Shown here piece after piece: positions 11,985-23,204 of a DNA stretch of 64,000 nt (its first letter is position 1; the number at the start of each line of letters is the position of its first letter). A program made the position numbers and the translations under genes. Below the pieces are notes generated by a model. It saw nothing but the letters and a program-made list of their open reading frames with translations. It was not told where the DNA came from and did not search any database. The DNA is from Erinaceus europaeus (Eukaryota > Chordata > Mammalia > Eulipotyphla > Erinaceidae): assembly GCF_950295315.1 (NCBI RefSeq), contig NC_080175.1:88932161-88996160 (forward strand), in the 5' to 3' direction.

Positions 11985-13321
11985 TATTATTTAAAAAAGG
12001 ATTAATTAACAAAACCATAGGGTAGGAGGGGTACAACTCCAAACAATTCCCACCACCCAGTCTCCATATCCAACCCCCTCCCCTGACAGCTTTCCCATTC
12101 TCTATCCCTCTGGGAGCATGGACCCAGGGTCATTGCGGGGTGCAGAAGGTAGAAGGTCTGGCTTCTGTAATTGCTTCCCCACTGAACATGGGCATTGACT
12201 GGTCGGTCCATACTCCCAGTCTGCCTCTCTCTTTCCCTAGTAGGGTGGGTCTCTGGGGAAGCGGAGCTCCATCACACATTGGTGGGGTCTTCAATACAGG
12301 GAAGCCTGGCCAGCATCCTGATGGCATCTGGAACCTGGTGACTGAACAGAGAGTTAACATACGAAGCCAAACAAATTGTTGAGCAATCGTGGACCCAAAG
12401 GTTGGAATAGTGGAGAGGAAGTGTTAGGGAGGTAAACAGTGCAAACTCTAGTGTACTTCTGCTTTCAGGTATATATTTTGCAGTAGTTTATAGATACGTG
12501 TGAAGATATGCTCTCTCTCACAGAAACTGTTGTATATCTAGGTTTTGGGACTTTGTTAGAAAGTGAACCACCTGAGATGAAATTAGAGTATACTATGAAA
12601 GGAAAGGTCTCACCCGAGTAATGAAGCTAAAGGGTTGTCATTCCACATGTGAAGTCTCTGGACACAGTCTGAGGTGAAGCATGTTGAGGTGGCAATCGTT
12701 GCTTTGGTTAGGTTGTGATCGGCGGATGCAATATTATTTGGTATGGATTGGGAGAGGCATATGGGAAAGTGGACCCTATCCAAGGGTTCCAGGAATGGGG
12801 GAAGTAGGGGCTCTATAGTGGAGATGTGAGGTTCCTGCTGTCTTAGGGTTCAAAAAGACAATCGATAGTTAATGTTATTATCACATTATTTGGTAATTGG
12901 GTTAACTTTGAAAAGTCCTTTTGTTATGGTTTGCTGTACAGTATCCAGTATCTTGTATATAGCTGTGCTATTGGATGCTTCTAATCTACTTGGTCTAGGC
13001 TTTTGAGACAGTCTGCATATCAAATAAACAGCCTATATATTAAAAAGATTCAGTTTGTGTTTTGAAAAACTTTGAGACATACAATTAATTTTACCCATCT
13101 CAAATTAATTAACTAGTGATTTATATGTCTACATTTTGCTAGGAGTGTACATAAACACCATTCCCACCACCAAAAGACTGTGACCCATCCCTCCCACCCA
13201 CTCACTCCCCCCACTGTCCCAGGAAGCTGCATGTCTACCCCTTACCACAGGGTTTTTACTTTGGTGCCCTACTCCAATTTGGTCAGGTCCTTCTTTTAGT
13301 TTCCCTTTCAGATCTTCTTAC
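11985..13321 (-). other. LINE-1 A 3' UTR (long form)
   Basis: About 1.34 kb between the ORF2 stop and the tail, nearly identical to B's 26837-28171. The 13080-13320 part aligns with the short 3' UTR of element F; the remaining roughly 1 kb has no counterpart in F. Open frames here are not LINE-1 genes. Confidence 0.85.
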
Positions 13322-16300
13322 TCAGCTTCTGTTGATGAGTGGGATCATCCCATACTCATATTTATCTTTCTGACTTAGCTCACTTAACATAATTCCTTCT
13401 AGCTCTGTCCAAAATGGGTCAGAGAAGGTGGGTTCATTGTTCTTGATAGCTGCATAGTATTCCATTGTGTAGATATACCACAGCTTTCTCAGCCACTCAT
13501 CTGTTGTTTGGCACCTGGGTTGCCTCCAGGTTTTAGTTATTATGAATTGTGCTGCTATGAACATAGGAGTACACACTTCTTTTTGGTTGGGTGTTATGGA
13601 CTTCTTGGGGTATAACCCCAGGAGAGGAATTACTGGATCATATGGAAGGTCCATGTCTAACCTTCTGAGAGTTTTCCAGACTGCTGTCCACAGAGGCTGT
13701 ACCAATTTACATTCCCACCAGCAATGTAAAAGGGTTCCTCTGTCCCCACAACCTCTCTAGCATTTGTTGCTGCTGTCCTTTTTGATGTATGCCATTCTTA
13801 CAGGAGTGAGGTGGTATCTTAGTGTTGTCTTAATTTGCATTTATCTGACAATCAGTGACCTAGAGCAGTTTTTCATATGTTTGTTAGCCTTTTGGATCTC
13901 CTCTGAGGTGAATGTTTTGTTCATATCCTCTGCCCATTTTTGGATGGGGTCATTCGCTTTTTTGGTGCTAAGTTTGCTGAGCTCTTTATATATTTTGGTG
14001 ATTAGTTTCTTGTCTGATGTATGGCATGTGAAGATCTTCTCCCATTCTCTGAGGGGTCTCTTTGTTTGTTTAATAGTTTCTTTGCATGTGCAGATGCTTT
14101 TCAATTTGATGTAGTCCCACTGGTTTGTTTCTGCTTTAGTCTTCCTTGCAATTGGGTTTGATTCATCAAAGATGTCCTTGAGGTGTAGGTGGGAAAGTGT
14201 TTTACCAATGTTTTCCTCTAAGTATTTGATTGTTTCTGGTCTGACATCTAGGTCTTTGATGCATTTGGAGTTGATTTTTGTTTCTGGTGAGATAAAGTGG
14301 TTCAATTTCATTCTTTTGCATGTTACAATCCAGTTTTCCCAGAAAAATTTATAGAAGAGAGCCTTCTTTTTCCATTTATTCCTTTGGGCCCCCTTATCAA
14401 AGATTAGATGTCCATAGGTGTGGGCTTTCAATTCTGTTCCACTGGTCTGTGTGCCTATTTTTGTTCCAGTACCATGCTGTTTTGATGATGATGGCTTTAT
14501 AATATAGTTTAAGTTCTGGGAGTGTGATACCTCCATTTCTGTTTCTTTTCCTCAAGATGGTTTTGGCAATTCTAGGTGTTTTCAGGTTCCAGATAAATGA
14601 TTGTAGTGTTTGTTCTATTCTCTTAAAGAAGCTTGGTGGAACTTTGATGGGTATTGCATTAAATTTGTATATGGCTCTGGGGAGAATATTCCTTTTGATG
14701 ATATTTATTCTTCCAATCCATGAGCATGGGATATCTTTCCATTTCTTGGTATCAGTTTCTATTTCCTTGAGTAGCGACTCATAGTTTTCAGCATACAAGT
14801 CTTTCACTTCTTTGGTCAACTTTATTCCTAGGTATTTGATTGATTTTGCTGAAACAGTAAGTGGGAGTGATTTCTGGATGTCTTCTTCTTCAGTTTTAGT
14901 GTTTGCAGAAAGAAATGCCACTGATTTTTGTACATTGATTTTGTAGCCTGATACCTTGCTATATTGCCTAATAATTTCCAGTAGTTTTCTGCTGGATTCT
15001 TTAGGTTTTTCTATGTATACTATCATATCATCTGCAAATAGTGAGAGCTTGACTTCTTCCCTTCCAATCTGTATTCCTTTGATTTCTTTCTCTTGCCTGA
15101 TTGCTATTGCAAGAACATCCAATACTATGTTGAAGAGTAACGGTGACAGTGGACAGCCCTGTCTAGTCCCCCATCTGAGGGGGAATGCTTTCATCTTCTG
15201 TCCATTGAGTATGATGTTGGCTGTAGGTTTGCTATATATAGACTCCACTATCTTGAGGAATTTCCCATCTATTCCCATTTTTTTGTAGAGTTTTGAGCAT
15301 GAACGGGTGTTGGATTTTGTCAAAGGCTTTCTCTGCATTTATTGCGATAATCATGTGGTTTTTGGCTTTGCTTTTATTGATGTGGTGAATGACATTGATT
15401 GACTTACGGATGTTGAACCAGCCATGCATACCTGGGATGAATCCCACTTGGTCATGATGAACAATCTTTTTGATATGTTGCTGTATCCGGTTGGCCAAGA
15501 TCTTGTTTTAATATTTTGGCATCTATGTTCATCAGAGATTTGGTCTGTAGTTTTCCTTTTTTGTTCTGTCCCTATCAGCTTTTGGTATCAGGGTGATGTT
15601 GGCTTCATAGAAGGTGGAAGGGAGTATTCCTGTTTCTTCAATTTTATGAAAAAGCTTAAGAAGTATGGGTACTAACTGTTTCCTGAAAGTATTGTAGAAT
15701 TCATTTGTGAAGCCATCTGGTCCAGGACTTTTGTAGTTGGGGAGATTCTTAATAACGGTTTCAATTTCTTTGTCTGTGATTGGTTCATTTAGATTTTTGT
15801 AGTTCTTTTTGGTTCAGTTTTGGAAGGGCATATGCTTCTAGGAATTGTTCCATTTCTTTCAGATTCTCTAGCTTGGTGGCGTATAGTTCTTTATAGAAGT
15901 TTCGCAGGATTCTCTGGATTTCTGTGGTGTCAGTTGTGATATCTACTCCATCGTTTACTATTCTATTAATTTGAGTCTTCTCTCTTTTTTGTTTGGTGAG
16001 TCTGGCTAGGGGTTTGTCAATTTTGTTTAATCTTTCAAAGAACCAACATTTGGCTTCATTGATCTTTTGTATGGTTCTTTTATTTTCGATGTTGTTTATT
16101 TCTTCTCTAACTTTAGTGAATTTTGTCCTTCTGGTTGTTTTAGGGTTCCTTTCTTCCTCTTCCTCTAAGTCCTTGAGGTGTGCAGTAAGGTTGTTCATTT
16201 GAGCTTCTTCTTGGTGTTTAATATGTGATTGTATGGCTATAAGTTTCCCTCTCAGTACTGCTTTAGCTATGTCCCAAATATTTTGTTAGGTTGTGTCTTC

Positions 16301-17133
16301 ATTTTCATTTTTTTCCAGGAACATTTGAATTTCCTGCTTGAGTGAATCTCTGACCCAGTGGTTCTTAAGGAGTATGTTGTTTAGTTTCCAAATTCTGTGA
16401 CTTTTAATAATTTCCTGTTTGTTGTTAAATGTTAGTTTTACTCCACTGTGGTCTGAGAAGATACTTGGGATGATTTCAATGCTCCTGAATTTATTGATGC
16501 TGTCTTTGTGGCCTAACATGTGGTCTATCCTTGAGTATGTGTTATGTGGATTTGAAAAGAAGGTGTATTCCTTTTTGGGGGGTGAAGGACTCTGAAAATG
16601 TCCAAGAGGTCTACTCTGTCAATCTTTTCATTCAATTCTCTTGTATCTTTATTGCTTCTCTGCTTTGTTGATCTGTCTAAGTGTGAGAGTGGGGTATTGA
16701 AGTCTCCCACTATTATTGTATTACTATTGATGTATTTTTGAAATTCTTTCAGTAGGTGCTTAATGTATTTAGATGGTCCCTCATTGGGTGCATAGATGTT
16801 AATAATTGTTAAGTCTTCTTGGCTGATTGATCCTCTAATCATTATGTAATGTCCTTGCCTATCTTTTATTACTTTATTTAATTTAAAATCTATCGTGTCT
16901 AGAAGAGAATGTCTGTTCCTGCCCTTTTTTGTGGTCCGTCAGCCTGTATGATAGTTTTCCATCCTTTCACTTTAAGTCTGTGTTTATCTTGTTGTGACAG
17001 ATGGGATTCTTGCAAGCAGCATATGGTTGGGTTATGTTTTCTGATCCATCCCCCCACCCTGTGCCTTTTGATGGGTGAGTTTAAGCCATTGACATTTATT
17101 GACATTTTTGGATTTAATGAATTGTAGTGCCAT
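13322..17133 (-). pseudogene. ORF2: LINE-1 A ORF2 (endonuclease-reverse transcriptase), broken
   Basis: LINE-1 ORF2 makes the endonuclease (EN) and reverse transcriptase (RT) for target-primed reverse transcription. EN motifs visible: NVNGLNSP, QESHL, VGDFNTPLSH and FSDHSG (catalytic Asp/His). RT motifs: [14 protein letters not shown] linker, [19 protein letters not shown], and catalytic FADD at 15027-15038. The C-terminal part ends at [13 protein letters not shown] before a stop at 13322-13324. The frame is broken several times: an extra base near the start, a stop and frame changes in EN near 16899, 16525 and 16286, and breaks around 15785, 15338 and 14397. Expected intact length is about 1,270 residues. 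Not functional, but recent enough that most motifs are readable. Confidence 0.93.
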
Positions 17134-17196
17134 TGTTCAAAAATTTTTTTTGTTGTTTGCTCTGATATATTGCCAGTATTATAGTGATGTTCTTGT

Positions 17197-18108
17197 TTAT
17201 AAGAGGTCTTTTAGAACCTCTTTCAGGGCCGGCTTGGTGATGGTTGCCTCCTTTAATTGTTGTTTGCTAAGAAGGTTTTGATCCCTCCATCTAGTGAATG
17301 AAAGTCTAGCAGGATATATTATCCTTGGTTGAAACCCTTTTTCATTCAGGGCTCGATAGATATCTTGCCATTCTCTTCTGGCTTATAGAGTTTGAGTGGA
17401 GAAGTTTGCAGATAATCTTATGGGTTTTCCCTTGTATGTGACTTTTTGTTTCTCTCTTGCAGCCTTTAGGATCCTTTCTTTATCCTTACTACTTCTCATT
17501 GTGACTATGATATGTCTTGGTGTCTTCAGGTCTGGGTTGATTCTGTTTGGTACTCTCTGGGCCTCTTGAATCTTGATGTCCTTTCTGTTATTCAGGTCTG
17601 GAAGTTTTCTTGTATTATTTCCTACTAGAATGTTTGCTTCCCCTTCCTCTCTTTCTTCCTCTGGCTGGCCAATTATACGCATGTTATTTCTTTTGAGATC
17701 ATCCCATATGTCTCTGTTGTTGTTTTCAGTGTCTCTCAATCTCTTTTTAAGCTCTTTCACCTCTGTCTTCGTTTTCTCTAGCTCATCCTCTGTCTGACTA
17801 ATTCTGTTTTCTGCTTCTGTTAGTCTGCTTTCCTTTGCCTCAGCTTCTTTCTTCATTATAGCTATTTCAGCTTTCAGTTCTCTAATTGCCTCAAGATAAT
17901 CAGTATTTTCCTTGGCGGTCTCAACTGTTGTTTCCCTAATACTGCCATTCCTTTCCTCCAATGTTGTTTTCATTTCTGTGATTAATAAGTTTATTATTGC
18001 TTGCATACTTTTCTTATGTATGGTTACTTCTGGCTGATTTGTAGTTTCTTCTGGGCTCTTGTCTTCATTCATTGGAGTAGCAGTTTTATTTGTTTTTGAT
18101 CTACCCAT
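17197..18108 (-). pseudogene. ORF1: LINE-1 A ORF1 (RNA-binding protein), truncated by a stop
   Basis: Starts MGRSKTNKTATPMNEDK. It has a heptad-rich coiled coil at roughly residues 50-140 (ELKAEIAIMKKEAEAKESRL, LEKTKTEVKELKKRL), then an RRM-like part (NMRIIGQPEEE, RKDIKIQEAQRVPNRINPD) and the start of the C-terminal domain (KDKERILKAAREKQ). The frame is open for 241 codons to a premature stop at about 17383 (AAA to TAA relative to B). A 2-nt deletion near 17290 shifts the rest. The homologous end is at 17197-17199, giving about 303 residues if intact. ORF1p normally trimerises and coats LINE-1 RNA. Confidence 0.93.
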
Positions 18109-19026
18109 TTTTTTTTGATTTATGTGTTTCTTTTTTTATATATATGCTCTGTTGCTCCTCAGTTGTTGTGTCTTGAGTATAAGCAACACTGTACTGAATA
18201 CCTTTATGACAATTGCACTCACCAACCTCAGGAATTACAGTAGCAACTGAAGCAAGTATTGAAGCAGTTTAATCGTTACCAGTTAGCCAAACAATTTCTC
18301 CAGTCCGTGAAAAAATAGTAACCAAATCCCAGTGAAGAAGAAAGAGAAAAGAAAGAAGGGATAGCATGAATAGACAGTTATGCAAATCTACTGTCCACTG
18401 TATATTCTAGGGGTAACAAGAGGGGAAAGGGAACTAGATACACACATAGAGAGTCCACTCTGAGTCAGATTTCTTCCCCCAAATAATTAACAAATTCAGA
18501 AAGGCAAACAAGAAGGAAGGAAGAAGTGTGTGACAAGATAAAAAAAAAAAGAAGAAGAAAGAAGGGACAAGAGAGAGAAAAGGGAAAAGATAAGAAAAAG
18601 AGCTGTAATTAAAGAGCAGTGAAAGGAAAGTTTTTTTTTATTATTTTATTTTTAATTTAATTTAATTTTTTTGATTAGCTAGGAGGGGGAGGGAGGGGAG
18701 AGTCTGTAGAGGAGGTAGTATTAAGGAGACAAGTTCCTCTCCCAATAGGTAAGATGCCCACTACACTAGCACTGAAATATATGCTAAGAGTTAATTCTGA
18801 TCAACCTAAATGGGGAGAAGATATATGCCTTTATATAATATTAATAGTAAAATAGAGCAGGGTAAAAAATAAAATAAAAACCCTGTCCCAGATTACCTCA
18901 AACCTTGTGATCAGAGGCAGCTGATTGTTAAGAATGAGGAGAAAAAAAAAAACCCTCAGGACTAGACAAGGATAGCTGAAATAGACAGTTATGCAAATCT
19001 ACTATCCACTGTATATTCTAGGGGTG
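18109..19026 (-). promoter_or_regulatory. LINE-1 A 5' UTR, truncated
   Basis: Purine-rich on plus (AAAG/AGAG tracts at 18540-18640). A 45-bp element starting atagacagttatgcaaatct is present twice, at 18370-18414 and 18981-19025, 611 bp apart, with one mismatch. The element ends right at the second copy. It lacks the AAGATGGCGG-containing units of B, so promoter function is probably lost. Confidence 0.75.
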
Positions 19027-19034
19027 TGTGCCAC

Positions 19035-19744
19035 CTTTTAATTGTAATTTTATTAGTGACTTAATATTGATTTACAAAATTTTAAGATAATGATTGTAAT
19101 TTCATCAGGCAAAATTAATTATGTTTGATGAGATTAAACAACAGATTATGAATACCATATATGCACACTGTCTTTACTACTTTAAACAGTATATTACAAG
19201 AACATTTAGCATTTGAGAAAAAGACAAATTTTGACATAGAGAAGAAAGGTAATATTGAAGTTCCATAAATTTGGAGTCTTCCCAGCTAAGTATTGAAGAA
19301 CTAATTGCTGCATAAGATAAAGTTAAAAATTATTTTGGTGGCGAAAACATCCCATAAATCCCTTCAGGTATATACATGGTCTATAGGAAAGAATTAATTA
19401 ATTAATTAATTAAACAGTTCATTCCAAGTACATGGTAATTTTATATTTTCATTGTTTTGCCTTTCACATGATTCATGAGAAAAGAGAACATATTTTACTT
19501 AGTTTCCAGTACCTCTCAACATCTAGCTGTGAACCTGCCATGTGACAGCTGATAATTATCTTTAAAATGGAGATATTTGGGGGCAGGAAGAAAGGATAGC
19601 TCTTTGTGGGTAACTAGAGGACCACATTATTCAAGAACAAACCAATAAAACAAAAGTGGAAGACCAAAATGAGTGTTCAGGGTTTTGGGAATTACTAGAA
19701 TACTATTTCATAGAAAGAAAATTTTCTAACAAACAGGGAAATTT
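19035..19744. other. Mostly unique sequence
   Basis: 19040-19085 ('attttattagtgacttaatattgatttac') may be a LINE-1 3' end fragment. (AATT)n occurs at 19389-19412. Nothing else is recognised. Confidence 0.4.
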
Positions 19745-20000
19745 TTAATTATTTATTCCCTTTTGTTGCCCTTGTTTTATTGCTGTAGTTATCTTGTCAT
19801 CATTGTTATTGGGTAGGACAGAGAGAAATGGAGAGAGTAGGGGAAGACAGAGAGGGGGAGAAAAAGATAGACTTGCTTCACTGCCTATAAAGTGACTCCC
19901 CTGAAGGTGGGGAGCCAGGGGCTCGAACCAGTATTCTCATGGTCCTTGCACTCTGTGCCACATGCACTAATCCACTGCACTACCATCCAACTTCCACAAA
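19745..20000 (-). mobile_element. SINE family A, somewhat decayed
   Basis: 'cccttttgttgcccttgttttatt...gacagagagaaatggagag...ctgcttcactgcctataaag...ggggctcgaaccag' is the reverse family A consensus with a small deletion. A TSD is not clear. Confidence 0.88.
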
Positions 20001-20950
20001 GAGGAAAATATTTCATTACTCATTTTGTTGGGACAGTGGACATGTACATTGGGCTTAACAATAGGATCATGACTAGTATTTTTGGCTATGGCTATATTGT
20101 GGCAATAAATAGAAAATAGATGGGGTGAGTGGGAAATGAGAAAATAGGGAAAATTATATATTATGGTTCTGCCAAAGATTTTCGGCTTTACAGAGAAACT
20201 ATAGTAAAAGGTGCAGAGTCCTGAAAATACTTTAAACTGAAGAAAAACATTGATAGAAAATGGAGAAAAATAATAAATGTATTGTTTAATATTCTCCATA
20301 TAGGAGAAAAGATCCAAAGCATTGATGAAATTATTGACCTTTAATAAAAATATGTCTCTTCCATTAAAACCGTAGTTGGGGGAAAATGAATGAAAAGAAT
20401 CTGGAGAGGTTCCAGTTGAATGGCTCATATTTAACCTGTGATTTAGAAGGCAATCTTATCTGGTACGAAGAGAGAAGGTTTTAGTGTTGAGATAGAAACT
20501 TGCAGGATATTAGAAAACTTTAGAAAAAGCAATTGTGGTGAGGCGGAAATTAACTGAAGAATTACTGTAAGACTGACAAGAAACATTGGTGGTGCTGGTC
20601 TAAAGTCGATAACCTTGAATTAAAAAATATATTAAACTTTTAGTACCAATTCTAAAAATAAGAGCAAACATTGTCATATGAAGCTGGTTATAAATGAGTG
20701 TGGAATTGTTCTAGTTTTCACATTTTGCATCATATTATTAAAGAAGATATGTCATTTATTCACAGTCAATAGTCTCTGTTTTAATGAGTCAGTAATTTGT
20801 AAAGTGGTAGAGTCACCCGTGATATGGGGTTACCATATAAATGGCTTTTCCCCTACATTTCTGGCCATAGATCAATCAGTTTTACCAAAAACATGGGGCA
20901 GAGGGCAAATACAACATCCCACACATATCTTCTACTAGTGTCTAAATATT
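20001..20950. other. Unique A+T-rich sequence
   Basis: No repeat recognised. A 153-codon minus-strand open frame (19967-20428) starts in unique DNA and ends in the SINE, without domain or codon signal. Confidence 0.45.
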
Positions 20951-20954
20951 TAAT

Positions 20955-21505
20955 AATAGAGTCTTCTGGGGCTATATCCTAAGGAACCCAACACACCCAT
21001 CCAAAAAGATCTGTGTACACATATGTTCTTAGCAGCACAATTTGTAATAGCCAAAACCTGGAGGCAACCCAGATGTCCAACAACAGATGAGTGGCTGAGC
21101 AAGTTGTGGTATATATACACAATGGAATACTACTCAGCTATTAAAAATAGTGACTTCACCATTTTCAGCTGATCTTGGATGGATCTTGAAAAATTCATGT
21201 GAAGTGAAATAAGTCAGACACAGCAGGATGAATATGGGATGATCTCACTCTCAGGCAGAAGCTGAAAAACAAAATCAGAAGAGAAACCACAAGTAGAACC
21301 TCAACTGGAATTGACTTATTGCACCAAAGTAAAAGACTCGGGTGGGGGGTTGGGGGGGAGAATACAGGTTCAAAAAGGATGACAGAGGACCTAGTGGGGG
21401 GTTGTACTGTTATATGGAAAACTGAGAAATGTTATGCATGTACAAACTATTATATTTACTGTCGAATGCAAAACATTAATTCATAATTAATAAATAAAGT
21501 CGTTC
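20955..21505 (+). mobile_element. LINE-1 3' end, 5'-truncated (short 3' UTR subfamily)
   Basis: Reads ORF2 C-terminus in plus orientation ('ggcaacccagatgtccaacaacagatgagtggctgag', 'acacaatggaatactactcagctatt'), then the short 3' UTR ('gcaccaaagtaaaagactcg', G-rich tract at 21340-21358, 'gttatgcatgtacaaactatt') and a taataaataaag tail. Same subfamily as element F (38543-43844). Confidence 0.92.
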
Positions 21506-21510
21506 CATGA

Positions 21511-22045
21511 TGATCCTGATAAAGTGGTCTCAGGCTCACTTATAGAAGGCCAGTACAATCTAAATCCCCACAGTAAAGATATGCCTGTGTCTTCATGCCT
21601 AACACCCCCATAGGGGACAGTCAGGGTATTGAGTAGTTAGTTCACTCTGGGTCTTTTCTCAGGACTTCGGAGCTTAGCGCAAGAGTAAAAAAAAAAAAAA
21701 AAATCTTTATATATATTCTTCTTTACCATCTAAAGCAAATTTTCTAAGATGTCTCCCACACCACTTATAGAAATTCCCTGAGTTCTCATGTGACTTTTAG
21801 TAGGGGCACCTGGTGACTTTCATAGCTGTTTGGGTTTTCTTCCCCTAGAAAAATCTTTATATTTCCATTGGAATTCCAAAGTCTGTGTGAACCTACATCT
21901 TAGTCATTCCCATCTTTCTGAATCAGACTTTAATATAATTAAAACTGATTTTTTTCTATAAAGTTTAAATAGACAAAAGGGGTCAAGGGAGAGCCTACCT
22001 GCTGAAGGCGTCTGACATGCTCTGCCCTGCCAAACTGCCTATGGT
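21511..22045. other. Unique sequence
   Basis: A 17-bp poly(A) lies near 21687-21703. No gene or repeat family recognised. Confidence 0.4.
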
Positions 22046-22047
22046 TG

Positions 22048-22073
22048 TTCTCTCTCTCTCTCTCTCTCTCTCT
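22048..22073. repeat. (CT)n microsatellite
   Basis: About 12 CT units at the 3' side of the adjacent reversed family D SINE. Confidence 0.95.
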
Positions 22074-22205
22074 CACCTTTAACCTGAGCACTGCTCAGCT
22101 CTGGCTTGTGGTAGTGTGGGTATTTGAACCTGGGACTTTGGAGCCTCAGGCAAGAGAATTTCTTTGCATAATCATTATGCTGTCTCCCCCGGCCTCTCTG
22201 TCTCT
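22074..22205 (-). mobile_element. SINE family D
   Basis: Reverse of the 4952 copy: 'gagcactgctcagctctggcttgtggtagtgtggg..', 'cctgggactttggagcctcagg', 'aatcattatgctgtctcccccggcc'. Confidence 0.85.
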
Positions 22206-22307
22206 TTTTATCTGAAAAATATTGATGAAGAAATGTGAAGTCACACATATGCAAGCTCCCCATGATGAAAATAAATATATTAATCAATTAAAAAGAAATA
22301 TCAGTGG

Positions 22308-22462
22308 TCCTGGAGGTGGTGCAGTGGATAAAGCATCAGACTCTCAAGCATGAGGTCCTGGGTTCAGTCCCTGGCAGCACATGTGCCAGAGTGATGTCTG
22401 CTTCTTTCTCTCTCTCTCCTCCTATCTTCCTCATGAATAAATAAATAAAATCTTTTTTAAAA
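22308..22462 (+). mobile_element. SINE family C, well preserved
   Basis: Head 'ggtcctggaggtggtgcagtggataaagcatc', B-box region gggttcagtccc, 'cagagtgatgtctg', pyrimidine tract, tail 'catgaataaataaataaaatc' and poly(A). This is the best reference copy of family C here. Confidence 0.93.
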
Positions 22463-22676
22463 AAAGGAATATCAGAGCATACACACTTTCTGGCTCATGC
22501 TCATAACCTGCCCATGGATCATATCTATTACAAAGAAACCTGACATTAACTGTTTTGATGCCTAAATTGATTCCTGTGGATTTAATAGATCACATGAAAC
22601 TTGATTTCTCTATGGCTCCCACTTTAATAACTGCTTAGTCATATTAAAAAAAAAAACACTGTTATGCAATACAATG

Positions 22677-22741
22677 AAAACACACTTCTGTAGTGTGTTT
22701 TAGCTATGTTATTCATAGCTAGTCTTAGCTATGAATAACAT
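22677..22741. repeat. Two adjacent perfect inverted repeats (hairpins)
   Basis: Hairpin 1: arms aaaacacac (22677-22685) and gtgtgtttt (22693-22701), 7-nt loop. Hairpin 2: arms atgttattcatagcta (22706-22721) and tagctatgaataacat (22726-22741), 4-nt loop gtct. Both have perfectly paired arms and are only 4 bp apart. No transposon family recognised. Confidence 0.9.
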
Positions 22742-22777
22742 TTTTTTCAAGTGTTGATTGCTTGTGAAAAAAAATTT

Positions 22778-22935
22778 ACAAGAAAACTGTGGTTGAATGC
22801 ACATTACAAAGCACCAGGACCTGAGATTAAGCCCCTAGATCCCAGCTTCAGGGGGAGAACTTTATGAATGGTGAAGCAATGCATTGGATGTCACTCTTGG
22901 GTATCTCTATCCAGTAAATAAATAATGATTAATAT
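22778..22935 (+). mobile_element. SINE family B, degenerate
   Basis: 'gtggttgaatgcacattacaaagcaccaggacctgag', 'ccccagcttcagggggagaac'-like body and 'ctatccagtaaataaataa' tail, followed by (AT)n at 22934-22955. Confidence 0.7.
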
Positions 22936-22955
22936 ATATATATATATATATATAT
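22933..22955. repeat. (AT)n microsatellite
   Basis: About 11 AT units at the tail of the SINE. Confidence 0.95.
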
Positions 22956-23204
22956 TTGTGTATATACTTATAAAAAAAGAAAATTGAGCATTGAAATTGG
23001 GCAAGAACCCAAGAGAATATAGATGATACAGTATACAAACAAATAAATAGAATGATAAGGAAATGAAGTTAGATTAGTCAAGAGACTGCATACAAATGCT
23101 TCACAAAGGGAAAAAAAAAGTCATGAGGGATTATAGCAGGATACTAAACAGTGACTGGGAAAACAAGGATGAATAATTGAGGTTTTTTTTTTTTTCTTTC
23201 TAAC

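Larger units (their letters stand above)
11964..19034 (-). mobile_element. LINE-1 'A', about 7.05 kb, nearly complete
   Basis: Order on the minus strand: 5' UTR (18109-19026), ORF1 (17197-18108), ORF2 (13322-17133), long 3' UTR (about 11985-13321), A-rich tail (poly(T)/ATT on plus at 11973-11990). Flanks tgtgccac at 11964-11971 and 19027-19034 form a short TSD that lies in a family C SINE. The 5' UTR is truncated compared with B. Both ORFs carry lesions. Confidence 0.93.

Noticed and set aside
13841..14536. 231-codon minus-strand frame as a host gene
   Set aside because: It is the C-terminal part of LINE-1 A ORF2 (WKKKALFYKFFWENWIVTC, VRPETIKYLEENIGKTL), also present in B.
19967..20428. 153-codon minus-strand open frame
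   Set aside because: It has no recognisable domain, runs out of unique DNA into a SINE and shows A+T-driven composition (Phe/Tyr/Ser/Ile). No support for a gene.
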